From Aureispira sp. CCB-QB1 (GTDB taxonomy: Bacteria; Bacteroidota; Bacteroidia; Chitinophagales; Saprospiraceae), in assembly GCF_000724545.1 (NCBI RefSeq), contig NZ_JHBV01000030.1, positions 62,001-126,000 of the forward strand: 64,000 nt of DNA. Reading direction: 5' to 3'. The notes below the pieces were generated by a model, which was not told the DNA's origin, did no database searches, and saw only the letters and a program-made list of their open reading frames with translations. Position numbers and translations under genes: made by a program. Numbering within the stretch: position 1 is the stretch's first letter; every line of letters begins with the position of its first letter. Below are positions 37,793 through 48,955 of this stretch, piece after piece.

Positions 37793-38731
37793 ATGAAGCG
37801 TAAGCCAAATAAAGAAGACAAACCTTTCAGCAAGTTTTACAAAAAAAAGCCTACTGATTATAATTTTGATGAGCCATCTTATTATGCCGATGCAGAAGAA
37901 AAACCTTCCAAGAAAAAACGAACTCCTCCTAAAACAGTAAAGAAGAAGTTTACACCCAAAGGCAAAGGAAATAAATTCTCAAAAAAAGAGGCTTCTCCAA
38001 AGACACACGAAGCACCTGTTGAGGAAAATATGCGCCTCAATAAATACATTGCACATGCTGGCATTTGCTCTCGAAGAAAAGCTAGTGAGTACATCAAACA
38101 AGGCTTGGTGACGGTCAATGACCTTGTGATAAAAGAAATGGGGTACAAAGTTCAAAAAGATGATGTGGTAAAATTTGAAGACAAGGTCATCCAGCCTACT
38201 AGAAATCACGTCTATATCTTGCTTAACAAGCCTAAAAATGTCATTACAACTCTGCAAGATGAAAATGGTAGAAAAACTGTTTTGGATTTTGTTTCAGATT
38301 TAACTCAAGAGCGTATTTATCCTGTTGGTCGTTTGGATCGAAACACTACGGGGCTACTTTTGTTAACCAATGACGGAGCCTTTGCTCAAAAATTATCTCA
38401 TCCAAGTTTTGGGGTTTCAAAAGTATACAAAGCCAAACTGGATAAAGCGCTACATCCTGATGACTTGGAAAAAATTCGCAACACCTTGCAATTAGACGAT
38501 GGTCCTGCGCCTGTCGATGCTATTGAATATGGAGAAAATAACAAAACCATTGGGATAGAAGTCCATATTGGTCGAAATCGTATTGTTCGCCGAATTTTTG
38601 AACACTTAGGATACGAAGTTGTAAAACTTGACCGAGTTCGTTATGCTTCATTAACCAAAAAGAATATTCCTGTTGGCAAATGTCGATTTTTGACAAAAAA
38701 AGAAGTCATCATCTTAAAACATCTTGCTTAG
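37793..38731 (+). CDS. rluB: RluB/RsuA-family pseudouridine synthase
   Basis: rRNA pseudouridine synthase. The N-terminal about 80 residues are a low-complexity Lys/Pro-rich extension (KPSKKKRTPPKTVKKKFTPK), probably rRNA-binding and disordered. An S4 RNA-binding domain follows (MRLNKYIAHAGICSRRKASE, then LVTVNDLV). The catalytic motif GRLDRNTTGLLLLTNDG holds the active Asp. FEDKVIQPTR and GRNRIVRRIFEHLGYEV complete the fold. Length 312 includes the extension. RluB versus RsuA cannot be settled by eye. Confidence 0.9.
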   Translation: MKRKPNKEDKPFSKFYKKKPTDYNFDEPSYYADAEEKPSKKKRTPPKTVKKKFTPKGKGNKFSKKEASPKTHEAPVEENMRLNKYIAHAGICSRRKASEYIKQGLVTVNDLVIKEMGYKVQKDDVVKFEDKVIQPTRNHVYILLNKPKNVITTLQDENGRKTVLDFVSDLTQERIYPVGRLDRNTTGLLLLTNDGAFAQKLSHPSFGVSKVYKAKLDKALHPDDLEKIRNTLQLDDGPAPVDAIEYGENNKTIGIEVHIGRNRIVRRIFEHLGYEVVKLDRVRYASLTKKNIPVGKCRFLTKKEVIILKHLA

Positions 38732-38890
38732 GCTCTTGTCATCCAATTTAATACTCTGTTGCTTTTTTAGTTTAATTATCAGCTTTCTAGCAGCAAGATC
38801 AACAAAAGCACATTTTACTAATAGACAAACAATACGTTTCTTAAGCAGAGTAATGCTAATTCGAATAACACTACTAAAAAAACATATATT

Positions 38891-39271
38891 ATGAAACAAA
38901 TCATCCAAACTAAAAATGCGCCTGCTCCTGTAGGTCCCTACAACCAAGCTGTTGTTGCCAATGGAATTTTGTATGTTTCTGGTCAAATTGCCATTAATCC
39001 AGAAACTGGAGAATTGGAATCTGGGGGCATAAAATCAGAAACCGAACGTGTCATGCAAAATCTTGCAGGCGTATTGGCTGAAGCTAATACAACTTTCGAG
39101 AATGTAATTAAGTGCACTATTTTTATGACGGATATGGGCAATTATGCTGCCATTAACGAAGTCTATTCTCGCTATTTTAATGACGATACAGCTCCCGCAC
39201 GAGAAGCCGTAGAAGTCTCTAATTTGCCAAAATATGTCAACGTAGAGATCTCTTGTATCGCAACCGTTTAG
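38891..39271 (+). CDS. ridA: RidA (YjgF/UK114) family enamine/imine deaminase
   Basis: A 126-residue cytosolic trimer-forming protein that hydrolyses reactive enamines. The signature APAPVGPYNQAVVANGILYVSGQ opens it (core of the region about residues 10-32), and the C-terminal APAREAVEVSNLPKY carries the catalytic Arg of RidA proteins. Ends VEISCIATV. Full length; a single gene. Confidence 0.95.
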   Translation: MKQIIQTKNAPAPVGPYNQAVVANGILYVSGQIAINPETGELESGGIKSETERVMQNLAGVLAEANTTFENVIKCTIFMTDMGNYAAINEVYSRYFNDDTAPAREAVEVSNLPKYVNVEISCIATV

Positions 39272-39347
39272 GAACTTAATCAAATTATATTTTGCCCTTC
39301 AATTGGTATTATAAGCAGTAGACTAGGTAGGTTTGTCAAAAATCTTC

Positions 39348-39355
39348 TATCTTTG
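39348..39355 (+). promoter_or_regulatory. Putative eno promoter, -7 element
   Basis: TATCTTTG matches the Bacteroidota -7 consensus TAnnTTTG and lies 50 bp before the enolase ATG. The -33 element is weak: no TTG is found at the expected 20-nt distance. Confidence 0.5.
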
Positions 39356-39375
39356 CCCGTGATTTAGACAACTAA

Positions 39376-40695
<1,320 letters not shown>

Positions 40696-40726
40696 TTTGG
40701 GAATCTTGTATTCTTTATATAAAGAT

Positions 40727-40762
40727 GGGGTGCCGCATAAAAATGTAGCACCCCGTTTTTTA
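40727..40762 (+). terminator. Rho-independent terminator of eno
   Basis: GGGGTGC and GCACCCC (40727-40733, 40748-40754) form a 7-bp GC-rich stem followed by GTTTTTT. It ends almost at the convergent gene's stop. Confidence 0.85.
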
Positions 40763-40764
40763 TT

Positions 40765-41310
40765 TTATTGCAAACACTTTTCTTGAATTATTTCCCAATT
40801 TAATATTTGAGTATTGGTCCATAATGTATCTAATATATTTTGAGTATTTAAGGATTTATGAGGAATATAAGCTAGAGAAAACACTGTTTCATTATCTGTG
40901 GGATTTGCCCAAATTAAATTCAATCCTCGGACAACTTGCTGTTGAGGTGGAATTAAAATCGTAATTGGAAAATTGGCAAAGCAAATAAAAGGCTGAATAG
41001 AAATATCTGTTGTTGAAACCATGAATTCAGCATCATATGAACAAGACATACTCCTTAATTTTATAGTATCCTTAGATTCATTATGAAAAACAACTTCGGT
41101 TTTTAATAGTAAACAGTCTTTAGGAAGAGTTGTTCTATTTTGCTTTTCATATGCTACGCATTCTACCCTAGAAGTAGTCATAAAAAAGTCGTCTTGTTTT
41201 ATGATTTTATGTTCTTCTTCCCTTACTTCGCATCCAAGCAATAAGCAACTAATAAACAATGACACTCCAATCCATATCCATCTATTTTCTTTAAATAATC
41301 CTTTATTCAT
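40765..41310 (-). CDS. Hypothetical lipoprotein
   Basis: About 181 residues from ATG 41310 (MNKGLFKENRWIWIGVSLFI, lipobox LLLGC at about residues 23-27). In-frame Mets further upstream, at 41340 and 41337, and at 41322, would put charged residues before the signal peptide. The mature domain has beta-strand patterns with an Ile/Val-rich core and one CSYDAEF segment. No family recognised. Convergent with eno. Confidence 0.6.
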   Translation of the reverse strand: MNKGLFKENRWIWIGVSLFISCLLLGCEVREEEHKIIKQDDFFMTTSRVECVAYEKQNRTTLPKDCLLLKTEVVFHNESKDTIKLRSMSCSYDAEFMVSTTDISIQPFICFANFPITILIPPQQQVVRGLNLIWANPTDNETVFSLAYIPHKSLNTQNILDTLWTNTQILNWEIIQEKCLQ

Positions 41311-41562
41311 TCTTTTACTCATTGCTTCATAAAACATCAATTAATTTAATTAAGCTCGCCTTTATCTTGAATCTCAAGCTTTGCTACTAAAACCAAACAA
41401 CATATCTCAAGAATAAATACAATAAAAATAACAGAGTAGCAACTAAAGTTAGTTTCATTGATCTAAACACTACTCATAATCTATCGCTGTTCTAGAAGCG
41501 GTTACCATTAACATTCCTTTACCGACTGTTTCGCAATCTAAATCAATTCCAATAACACCAAA

Positions 41563-43224
41563 TCATCGAATCACGTGAATAGATTTTTTCCAAATCTTTG
41601 TTTTACTTTGAATCGACAGGAAATAAATTCCATTCTTATCAACATCTATTTCCCAAAAATAAGTTCCATATTGGTTTCCTAAGATAGCACGTTGCAACAA
41701 CTGTCCTGTTGGACTATACAACTTTGCCTCAACTCGCTCATCTGTCCCCTCCTCAATTTCAATGCTTATGCTGCCTGTAGTTGGATTTGGATAAATCTGA
41801 ATTGCCTCTTCTACTCTTTCCACACGCTTCGTATTTGAGAAAACAGAAAATGGCAAGCTACAATTGACATTGTTCTTAACCTCACACCAACGAGCAGTAA
41901 ATTCTTGTAAATACAAATTAGCAATATCCGCATCATGAATAATTAAAGTATTCTCATCGTTACGTTCCTCCGCAGCTGTTGTCCAATTGTGAGAACCTGT
42001 AATAACCAAAGGGTCAGAATTTATATTACCTGCATCGACAACTGCATATTTGTGGTGCAACATCGTGCTATGGTTATCCGCCAATAAGTTAACCCCTTGC
42101 CCCGTCAACCAATTATATTCTGAACCAGGATCGTTGATATTTTCCATAATACCATGTTCCAAAGTTCCTGATTGATGTTCGTTGCGAATAGCTGTTCCCA
42201 GTTCATTTCTTGTATATGATAACAAGCAAAATTCAATGTCATTATCCGCAGAATAAAGACTGGATTCAATTTCGTTGGTTGTATTGTCAGAAGGTGAAAA
42301 GTAAGCCTCCACTAACCGACCACCAATATTAAATGTATGAGGCGTGTTATTCAATTTTTGAGCACCAACTTTTGAATTACTAGCGTTGTAACTTGCGGTA
42401 TTACTCCCCCACATTTCTTCAAATTCTAAGATATAGGCTTGCGCCAATGCTTGGTCTTGAATCAAAACAGAATTATTATAATTGGTATACATATCTGTAT
42501 ACGTCCAATTACAGGATCCAGTCCAAACCCAAGAATTGTTAACACTATGGGCATCTATAACCATAAATTTATTGTGCATCAAATCGGCTGTATTGGCATA
42601 AAAAACAGGAAATGCAAGGGTAGAATTATTCAAAGCAGCATTGCTAGTAATTGCTCCACTATTGGCAATATAACGAACTTGCACCCCGTTGCTTTGTGCA
42701 TTATTTAATGCTGTTACAATGGCACTTCTTGTATTATTATAGACAGCAATATCAATACTAGTTGTCGCCTGATTAATCCTACTAATAATTTCATTTTCAA
42801 TATTACTTCCTCCTGAATTAATGTAAGGAATCGAACCATTGGAGTACAAAGGGTCAATACCTTGATTAAACATTACATGAATCACTCCTGTAGAATTAGA
42901 CTGTGTACTGTAGTATCCTGTTGCTCCCCAAATTGTATCGGTTCCATTGGTTACAAATGGTCGAACATAATAAAAAGTAGCTGCCTGAAGATGGTGTAGT
43001 GTAACTTGATAATTAGATGCATTCTTGGTTGGGGATGCCTCTTGTACGCCTATCTCCAAATTAGGAGTTAAACCGTATTGCACAGCAGCTTTTCCTGCCC
43101 AACTACTTTCCCAACAAAGCTGAAAACTATTTTGTGTAATTTGCTTCTGTTGGATATGATTAATTTGTTTTTGAGCCAGTAATAAATTGGGAAGTGCAAA
43201 AATTAAAAGTAAAAATTGTTTCAT
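41563..43224 (-). CDS. Secreted phospholipase D-like protein with T9SS sorting domain
   Basis: 553 residues. Signal peptide (MKQFLLLIFALPNLLLAQ), an N-terminal fibronectin III-like domain, then two PLD-type HKD motifs, HNKFMVID (about residues 217-224) and HHKYAVVD (about 390-397), both with HxKxxxxD intact and each followed by an SxNWT segment. The catalytic pair of a PLD fold is therefore complete. The C-terminal about 85 residues form a T9SS type A tail (IYPNPTTGSISIEIEEG and DKNGIYFLSI), so surface export is expected. Whether it hydrolyses phospholipids or nucleic acid cannot be said. A single minus-strand gene. Confidence 0.88.
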   Translation of the reverse strand: MKQFLLLIFALPNLLLAQKQINHIQQKQITQNSFQLCWESSWAGKAAVQYGLTPNLEIGVQEASPTKNASNYQVTLHHLQAATFYYVRPFVTNGTDTIWGATGYYSTQSNSTGVIHVMFNQGIDPLYSNGSIPYINSGGSNIENEIISRINQATTSIDIAVYNNTRSAIVTALNNAQSNGVQVRYIANSGAITSNAALNNSTLAFPVFYANTADLMHNKFMVIDAHSVNNSWVWTGSCNWTYTDMYTNYNNSVLIQDQALAQAYILEFEEMWGSNTASYNASNSKVGAQKLNNTPHTFNIGGRLVEAYFSPSDNTTNEIESSLYSADNDIEFCLLSYTRNELGTAIRNEHQSGTLEHGIMENINDPGSEYNWLTGQGVNLLADNHSTMLHHKYAVVDAGNINSDPLVITGSHNWTTAAEERNDENTLIIHDADIANLYLQEFTARWCEVKNNVNCSLPFSVFSNTKRVERVEEAIQIYPNPTTGSISIEIEEGTDERVEAKLYSPTGQLLQRAILGNQYGTYFWEIDVDKNGIYFLSIQSKTKIWKKSIHVIR

Positions 43225-43320
43225 TTTGTTCTGTTCAAATTAATTGTTAAAGTATCAATTACCTACCAAGTTCATGCTTTAGGAAGCTGAAACACGTAAT
43301 ATTTGTATTATTTTTGTTAG

Positions 43321-43390
43321 TAGTTAGCTACGCTGCTACTTCGTGGTCGTTGATTATTATTCGCTACGCTCATGAGAGCGCAAGGCTAGT
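43321..43390 (+). repeat. Short palindromic repeat (SR family), long form, in copy D
   Basis: Near-identical to the minus strand of 8981-9050 over about 70 bp, spanning the first two insert parts and the CGTTGATT between them. That segment is therefore probably one mobile unit which happens to share GTTGATT with the element. Confidence 0.7.
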
Positions 43391-43435
43391 TCCCTGCTGT
43401 CATGAGATTACTATCGCTTAGTTGTTTACTTTTTT

Positions 43436-43471
43436 AGCTCGCTGCGCTCGTGAGAGCGCAAGCTTAGTTAG
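43436..43471 (+). repeat. Short palindromic repeat (SR family), short form, in copy D
   Basis: AGCTCGCTGCGCTCGTGAGA followed by GCGCAAGCTTAGTTAG, splitting ACTTTTTTA from the CAAAAAGAC of the element. The core GCGCTC-GTGA-GAGCGC is a perfect 6-bp hairpin with a 4-nt loop. Confidence 0.75.
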
Positions 43472-43646
43472 CAAAAAGACAAAAAAGCACATTTAATATT
43501 AGCTTGATAATCAAAACCTTAACACAAAACGCAACAAAACCATAATTCGTTGATTGACAAAACAATAGAAATATTATCTACTTAAAGTTACATCAAGTAA
43601 TTTTGAATCGTTATATAGGACAAGTATTTTATCTAAAAAAATAATC

Positions 43647-45290
43647 ATGAAAACATCTTTCCTTTTCTTATTCTTCTCTCTTTTAGCCAGTTACAACTAC
43701 GGGCAAGCTCTAACGACAGATTGGGTCACCTCTATTCCAGGAGATGCCTTTGAGCAAAATAGCAATATGGCACAGTCTCCTTGTGGTGACATTTATACCG
43801 TTGGCTTTTTTCAAGGCGCTTCATTTGGTTCGTTAAGTAGTGCTGGAATCGAAAAAGGCTTTATTTCTAAATACAATGAACAAGGGCAACTTCTGTGGTT
43901 AAAACAACTCGCTGGCAATAGCATTGATCGCATTAATAGTATTACTATTGGCAACGATAATGAAATCTATATTGTTGGAGAGTTTAGAGGTACTTTCCGA
44001 TATAATAATGATAGTTTGGTTAGTTTTGACGAACTAGATGTTTTGATTGCAAAAATAGACAGTTCTGGAAATTTTCAATGGGCAACTAGCTTAACAGGAT
44101 GGGGACAAGAAAGCGCCTACGATGTTTCTATATCTAACAATGGGCAACTTATCGTTACGGGATATTATGAAAATAATTTAACGATAGGTGCTTTTAGTCT
44201 GACAGCAAACAACTTAAGGGATATATTTATTGTATCCATTGATCAACAAGGTAATCCTGTTTGGTTAAAAACATTGAGTGGGCCGGGAATTGAGTATGGT
44301 CGATCTATTGCTATTGATAGTAGCAATAATATCTATGTTGCTGGAGCCTTTAGAGACGCCTTATACCCCAATAGCGCTACTACGGTTTATGGATTTGGAA
44401 GCTACGATGCTTTTTTAGCAAAATACGACGCTACAGGGCAATTCTTGTGGATCAAGGTAATGGGTGGTCCTAGTGTAGACGAAGGGTATTATGTTAACAT
44501 TGACAGTAAGCAAAACCCTGTCCTTGTTGGCTGGTATGATCGCTCTATGCAAATTGATACGTTTATCTTAAATGGTGCAAAAGAAGAAGATGGATTTGCT
44601 GTAAAATTTTCACCCAACGGAGACTTAACATGGGCATTCCCATTGGCTGGGACATTTGATGAACGAGTGTATGCCGTTGACTTTGATTCAGATGATAATA
44701 TCTATCTCTTGGGAACGGTCGATAGTTTGTTGGTGATAGGTGGGGATTCTTTAACCAATCGTCACTTAAATCGCCCCACAGATATATTTGTTATCAAAAT
44801 AGATGAGAACTCAAATTACAAATGGGGGCAAACGTTAGGACATTACTACAACGACTTCTGTTTTGATTTAATCGTTCATGATCCGACTACAGTATACATC
44901 GTAGGAAGTTATCAAGACACCTCTATCTTTGTCAACGATACTTTAATAAGTCAAGAAGGATACGATGTATTTTTGGGTCGATTTAGTATGGACACAACCG
45001 TCTCTATCCATCAAATATCCAACAACTCTGATATCGCAACTATTAACCTCTATCCCAATCCCGCTGTTCAACTCCAAAGCACTTTAGAGTATACTCTAAC
45101 TCAGTCTACCGATGTTATCATTAGTGTTTACGATCTTTTAGGACAAGAACTGCACAAAAAAATATTTAAAAACCAACCCGCAGGAGTTTATCACACTCCC
45201 ATTCAGCTCCCGCAACAAGCTTCCTCTATTTACTTTGTTCGGATAGAAACCAAGTCTACGACTCAAGTATTAGAATTAGTTAGTCCTTAA
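43647..45290 (+). CDS. Secreted beta-propeller-like (SBBP-type) protein with T9SS sorting domain
   Basis: 547 residues. Signal peptide MKTSFLFLFFSLLASYNYGQ, then repeated blades with GNDNEIYIVGEFRGTF-type and SNNIYVAGAFRDALY-type segments (D/S-xNIYVxGxF), each followed by AKYDATGQFLWIK or AKIDSSGNFQWA. This is the SBBP/beta-propeller-like pattern common in bacterial surface proteins. The C-terminal about 80 residues (LYPNPAVQLQSTLEY, ISVYDLLGQEL, SIYFVRIETK) are a T9SS type A sorting domain. Ligand or enzyme activity unknown. Confidence 0.85.
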   Translation: MKTSFLFLFFSLLASYNYGQALTTDWVTSIPGDAFEQNSNMAQSPCGDIYTVGFFQGASFGSLSSAGIEKGFISKYNEQGQLLWLKQLAGNSIDRINSITIGNDNEIYIVGEFRGTFRYNNDSLVSFDELDVLIAKIDSSGNFQWATSLTGWGQESAYDVSISNNGQLIVTGYYENNLTIGAFSLTANNLRDIFIVSIDQQGNPVWLKTLSGPGIEYGRSIAIDSSNNIYVAGAFRDALYPNSATTVYGFGSYDAFLAKYDATGQFLWIKVMGGPSVDEGYYVNIDSKQNPVLVGWYDRSMQIDTFILNGAKEEDGFAVKFSPNGDLTWAFPLAGTFDERVYAVDFDSDDNIYLLGTVDSLLVIGGDSLTNRHLNRPTDIFVIKIDENSNYKWGQTLGHYYNDFCFDLIVHDPTTVYIVGSYQDTSIFVNDTLISQEGYDVFLGRFSMDTTVSIHQISNNSDIATINLYPNPAVQLQSTLEYTLTQSTDVIISVYDLLGQELHKKIFKNQPAGVYHTPIQLPQQASSIYFVRIETKSTTQVLELVSP

Positions 45291-45331
45291 AAACCAACTG
45301 AAATTAGAGCACGAAGTGCTGTTTAAAAAGC

Positions 45332-45367
45332 AAAAGAGGCGTTCGGAAATTTCTGAACGCCTCTTTT
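45332..45367. terminator. Bidirectional rho-independent terminator
   Basis: AAAAGAGGCGTTC (45332-45344) and GAACGCCTCTTTT (45355-45367) form a perfect 13-bp stem with A/T ends. It is placed between the convergent 43647-45290 and 45386-48076 genes and can serve both. Confidence 0.9.
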
Positions 45368-45385
45368 AGTTACTAAAAACAATTA

Positions 45386-48076
45386 TTATTTAGAGATTAC
45401 TAATTTCTCCGTTTTGATTAGCTTTCCACTATTATCAGTCATCACTACAAAATAAGTACTGTTTGACCAATTGTTGATCATAATTTCAAGACTTCCACTA
45501 CCTTTGCTTTGTTCTTGGCTATAAACAGACTTACCATTTGCATCCAAGATAGCAATATTAACAGCTGTTGCCGATGTTTGATAACGCACTTGAACCAAAG
45601 AAGAAGCAGGGTTTGGATTTACAGACAAGATTGGACCTAAACCAGTAGCTGTTCCTAACGATACAGGGGCACGACCATCTACTCCTGATCCACATCCTTC
45701 CAAAACAAAGTTCTCTGCACAGTTTACACTACAACCATTCGCATCTGTTACATTGACAACATGCTGACCTGCATTTAAGTTTGTAAAGACACCTGTTGCA
45801 TTAGACAAAGTCGTTGCTGTTGTAAAGTTAGCTAAATCGATAACATAAGGAAGTGTTCCTCCTGTTATATTCAAAACAGCAGTACCATCGTTTCCTGCAC
45901 AAGTTTCATCAGAACTAGCAACTAAATTAACACTAACTGGATCAGGATCACTAACAGTTGCCGTTACGGTTACTTCACAGCCATTAGCATCTGTAATGGT
46001 AGCCGTATATACACCAGCGCAAAGATTAGCAATAGAAAGACCTATTTGACCATTGTTCCATACTACAGTGTAAGTGTTAGAACTATCTCCACTGATAGCT
46101 ACAGTAGCTGTTCCGTTACAATCACCTTCACAAGAAGGACTAGTAGTAGTTGTTGTTGCTGTGAAACCAGGAACGCCAGGAATAACAATAGTTGTATCGT
46201 ATAAACAATAGTTCATATCACAAACGCTGAAGGTATACGTACCTGCTGCTAAGTTGGTAAATGTTGGACTACTTTGTGATTGACCATTGATATAGTATAA
46301 GTAATTTCCATCACCACCTGTTGCAGAAATTGTAATACTACCATTTGCTAAGCCACAAGTTGCTGGTGTTACTGAAACCACTCCAATATTGATAGGATCT
46401 GGTTCGCCAACAGTTGCCGTAGCCGTAGCACTACAACCATTTGCGTCCATTACAATAGTATTATATGTCCCGACACCTAGATTGGCAAAAACACCTGAGC
46501 TTTGGAAATTAACACCATCTATAGAATATAAATAGGGTGCGGTACCTCCTGTTGCTGTTACAGTAACAGAACCTCCACTATTAGTAGAGTCCATTACATT
46601 AGTAGAATTAGATGGACAAGGCACATCTTGACCTGCTGCCGTTGCAGATAAAGGCACTACATTTCCTCCAATAACAAACGTATGTCCAGAACAAGCAGGA
46701 GTACAACCATTTGCATCTTCTACCCACACACTATAAGATCCTGGTGTTAACGTATTAAAAATACCTGTTGTATTGGAGAAAAATTCACCTGTTGTCCAAT
46801 TTACCAATTGATAGTTATAAGGAGCAACACCATTACTTGCAACCAATACAGCACCACCATCATTACTAGAACATGTAACATCATTGGTTGATACAATATT
46901 AACATCAATACTATCACAAGGAACAGAGTTATCTTGAACAGAAATTGTAAAAGTGTATATATTTTGACCTACTATCGGGCAATAATCATCGGATACAGTC
47001 ACTGTAAAAGTATGTATGCCTACATCGCTTGAAGATGGCGTCCAACAGAATGTTCCTGTAGCATGAGGCGTTCCTCCTGTTGTAAAAATAGCTCCAGCAA
47101 TGCCATTATTCCAAGATAAAGATGTTGTCTGTCCTCTATCTGGATCAGTTGAAAATACATCAAAACACAATTGAGTTCCAACAGTAGCTGTTGTCGAAAA
47201 GTCAGTTGTATTGTTAATTCCACTTAATGTAGGAACATTATTAGAACAAGGAACAGCTGTAAATTGAATATCGCGGATAATTTCTCCAATAAAAACACCA
47301 TTTCTATATTCCTTTACAGACACACAGAAAACACCAACTTGAGCAACATCTGGTGTAAATGAAATAGCTCCAGTAGCAGGATCAATCGTTACGCCATTAG
47401 TAGTACTTAATGGAGCTGTTGCACTATATCCAGCAGCATAACCAACTGTCGTACTAGAATCGTCCATGCAATCCACTAATGAATAGACTAAATCATCTCC
47501 ATCAGCATCTGACGCTCCATGATTGTAAAAAACAGGTTGACCAACACAGCCAAAAGGCACTGGGTCATTTGTAAATATAGGTGAGTTGTTGCACAAAGCA
47601 GGGTCTACGATTTCTGTTTCCACATAAATACGCTCACCACTTGGTGAATTCAATGTTGTAATGGCATTGTTTCTACAGCAATTAGAGTAGCTCAAAGTCA
47701 CATTACTACACCCTGCAGGCAGAGTAAGGATTCCTTGAAATTTATACTCTTCAATTCCATAAACACCATTGCCTCCATTACAAGCTGTTCCAACAATACC
47801 TGGACAAGACGGTGTAATTTCTTGCATGCTAACTTGAGACAATCTCACCGATCCAGAACCACAAACAGCGGCCCAGTTGACATTCGTTGTTTGAGGTACT
47901 CCAATACCATTACAGTCTCGATAAAAAGTCAAATTAATTTCATATTGATTGTTACCCACGCAACGATAAGTAAGGTCTAGTCCCATGGAGTGAGAGGCAC
48001 TAGCTTCTGAAGAAAAGAACAGTAGAGTTCCTAAGCAACAGATTAATTGCAAAAACTTTGAAGTTGATTTAAACAT
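45386..48076 (-). CDS. SprB-repeat surface protein with T9SS sorting domain
   Basis: 896 residues. Signal peptide ending near SSEASA, then the Bacteroidota surface-protein opening SHSMGLDLTYRCVGNNQYEI with LTFYRDCNGIG, then cadherin/Ig-like modules, then five SprB-type repeats (Cys-containing, pattern TCxxxDGxAxxxxxGGxxPYxYxL...AGxYxxxVxDANGC; for example VWVEDANGC, IVMDANGC, TITDANGC and NVTDANGC). The C-terminus (LSVNPNPASSLVQVRY, ILDANGKSVYSQEQ, KLVISK) is a T9SS type A tail. SprB repeats are found in the Flavobacterium gliding adhesin; this smaller protein is probably also a surface adhesin. Confidence 0.88.
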   Translation of the reverse strand: MFKSTSKFLQLICCLGTLLFFSSEASASHSMGLDLTYRCVGNNQYEINLTFYRDCNGIGVPQTTNVNWAAVCGSGSVRLSQVSMQEITPSCPGIVGTACNGGNGVYGIEEYKFQGILTLPAGCSNVTLSYSNCCRNNAITTLNSPSGERIYVETEIVDPALCNNSPIFTNDPVPFGCVGQPVFYNHGASDADGDDLVYSLVDCMDDSSTTVGYAAGYSATAPLSTTNGVTIDPATGAISFTPDVAQVGVFCVSVKEYRNGVFIGEIIRDIQFTAVPCSNNVPTLSGINNTTDFSTTATVGTQLCFDVFSTDPDRGQTTSLSWNNGIAGAIFTTGGTPHATGTFCWTPSSSDVGIHTFTVTVSDDYCPIVGQNIYTFTISVQDNSVPCDSIDVNIVSTNDVTCSSNDGGAVLVASNGVAPYNYQLVNWTTGEFFSNTTGIFNTLTPGSYSVWVEDANGCTPACSGHTFVIGGNVVPLSATAAGQDVPCPSNSTNVMDSTNSGGSVTVTATGGTAPYLYSIDGVNFQSSGVFANLGVGTYNTIVMDANGCSATATATVGEPDPINIGVVSVTPATCGLANGSITISATGGDGNYLYYINGQSQSSPTFTNLAAGTYTFSVCDMNYCLYDTTIVIPGVPGFTATTTTTSPSCEGDCNGTATVAISGDSSNTYTVVWNNGQIGLSIANLCAGVYTATITDANGCEVTVTATVSDPDPVSVNLVASSDETCAGNDGTAVLNITGGTLPYVIDLANFTTATTLSNATGVFTNLNAGQHVVNVTDANGCSVNCAENFVLEGCGSGVDGRAPVSLGTATGLGPILSVNPNPASSLVQVRYQTSATAVNIAILDANGKSVYSQEQSKGSGSLEIMINNWSNSTYFVVMTDNSGKLIKTEKLVISK

Positions 48077-48921
48077 AAACGATTACTTTAAAAGGTTCTA
48101 AATTTTGTTTTAAAAGTGCGATTAAATATATCATATTGATAATGACACTCTAATAACGTGTCATTTTTCAAAAATGTGCCAGCAAAGATATAAATTTATT
48201 TATTTTTTCTTAGTAATTGCTAAGCTTCTTTTCAGCTATTCAAATGTATAAAAAAACTTAATAAGAAAAGAATACAAAACAGCTTCAACATAGATTAAAA
48301 CAAATACAATAACAAATGATTATCAATTAATTAAAAACAATTTCATAGACAATCAAAACGTTATTTTTTTTTAAATATTTATCCAAAAGTTCATAAATGA
48401 AAAAACAAATAAAAGATGATTTCAATTATCATTTTTAGCGAAAAATTATATTATTTTTTTCCTCTAAAACTGGTTCTATTTTCTATTTTGAAGTCCTAAA
48501 TTTAAGTCTCAGAAATGCCTCAATGCTTGACTATATGCTTGTTTCACGTCAAGTATCCTCCTATTAATTTTTCTTTATTTTAAAACATTTTCTCAGCCCT
48601 AATTTCACTTATAATTGCTACAACTTTGTCTAAAAAATTTGATAATTAAAGTGCTGGAAAGAAAATTGTCAACGACTAAATTTTATTGCAAATGGCTTGT
48701 CTGAAACATTAGGCTAAAAGAAAAATTGAAACAAATAGGCTTGACAGTCCCCCCTGTTATGCGTGAGCTTGCATCCCAGTTTTTTAGTTTGAGCAAACTA
48801 TGAAATAACTGCCTCTAAATTCTTGTGCTGGTTAAACTATATTCAACACCAAATCCCGTCATCCTCAACTCAATGACGTTGTTTAAATTTACGTTTTTCA
48901 ATCCCTTTATATAATAATAGA

Positions 48922-48955
48922 AAATAGCCCAGAGTAGGTTGCTCTGAGCTATTTG
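48922..48955 (+). terminator. Candidate terminator hairpin without an assigned gene
   Basis: AAATAGCCCAGAG pairs with CTCTGAGCTATTT with one mismatch and an 8-nt loop, followed by TGATTTTCG. No plus-strand ORF lies upstream within 800 bp, so it may end a non-coding transcript or be chance. Confidence 0.35.

Larger units (their letters stand above)
43318..43568 (+). repeat. Miniature inverted-repeat element, copy D, multiply interrupted
   Basis: Left end TAGTAGTT is followed by a 22-bp insert, then CGTTGATT, then a second insert of about 70 bp, then TTTACTTTTTTA, then a third insert of about 35 bp, and then the conserved CAAAAAGACAAAAAAGCACA. The right end is degraded (TTGATTGACAAAACAATAG). 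The inserts share the SR repeat. Target duplication not clear. Confidence 0.75.
43225..43646. other. Intergenic region holding element copy D
   Basis: 422 bp of divergent space before the 43647 gene. Most of it is a miniature element that has been interrupted by three short insertions. No ORF is present. Confidence 0.65.
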
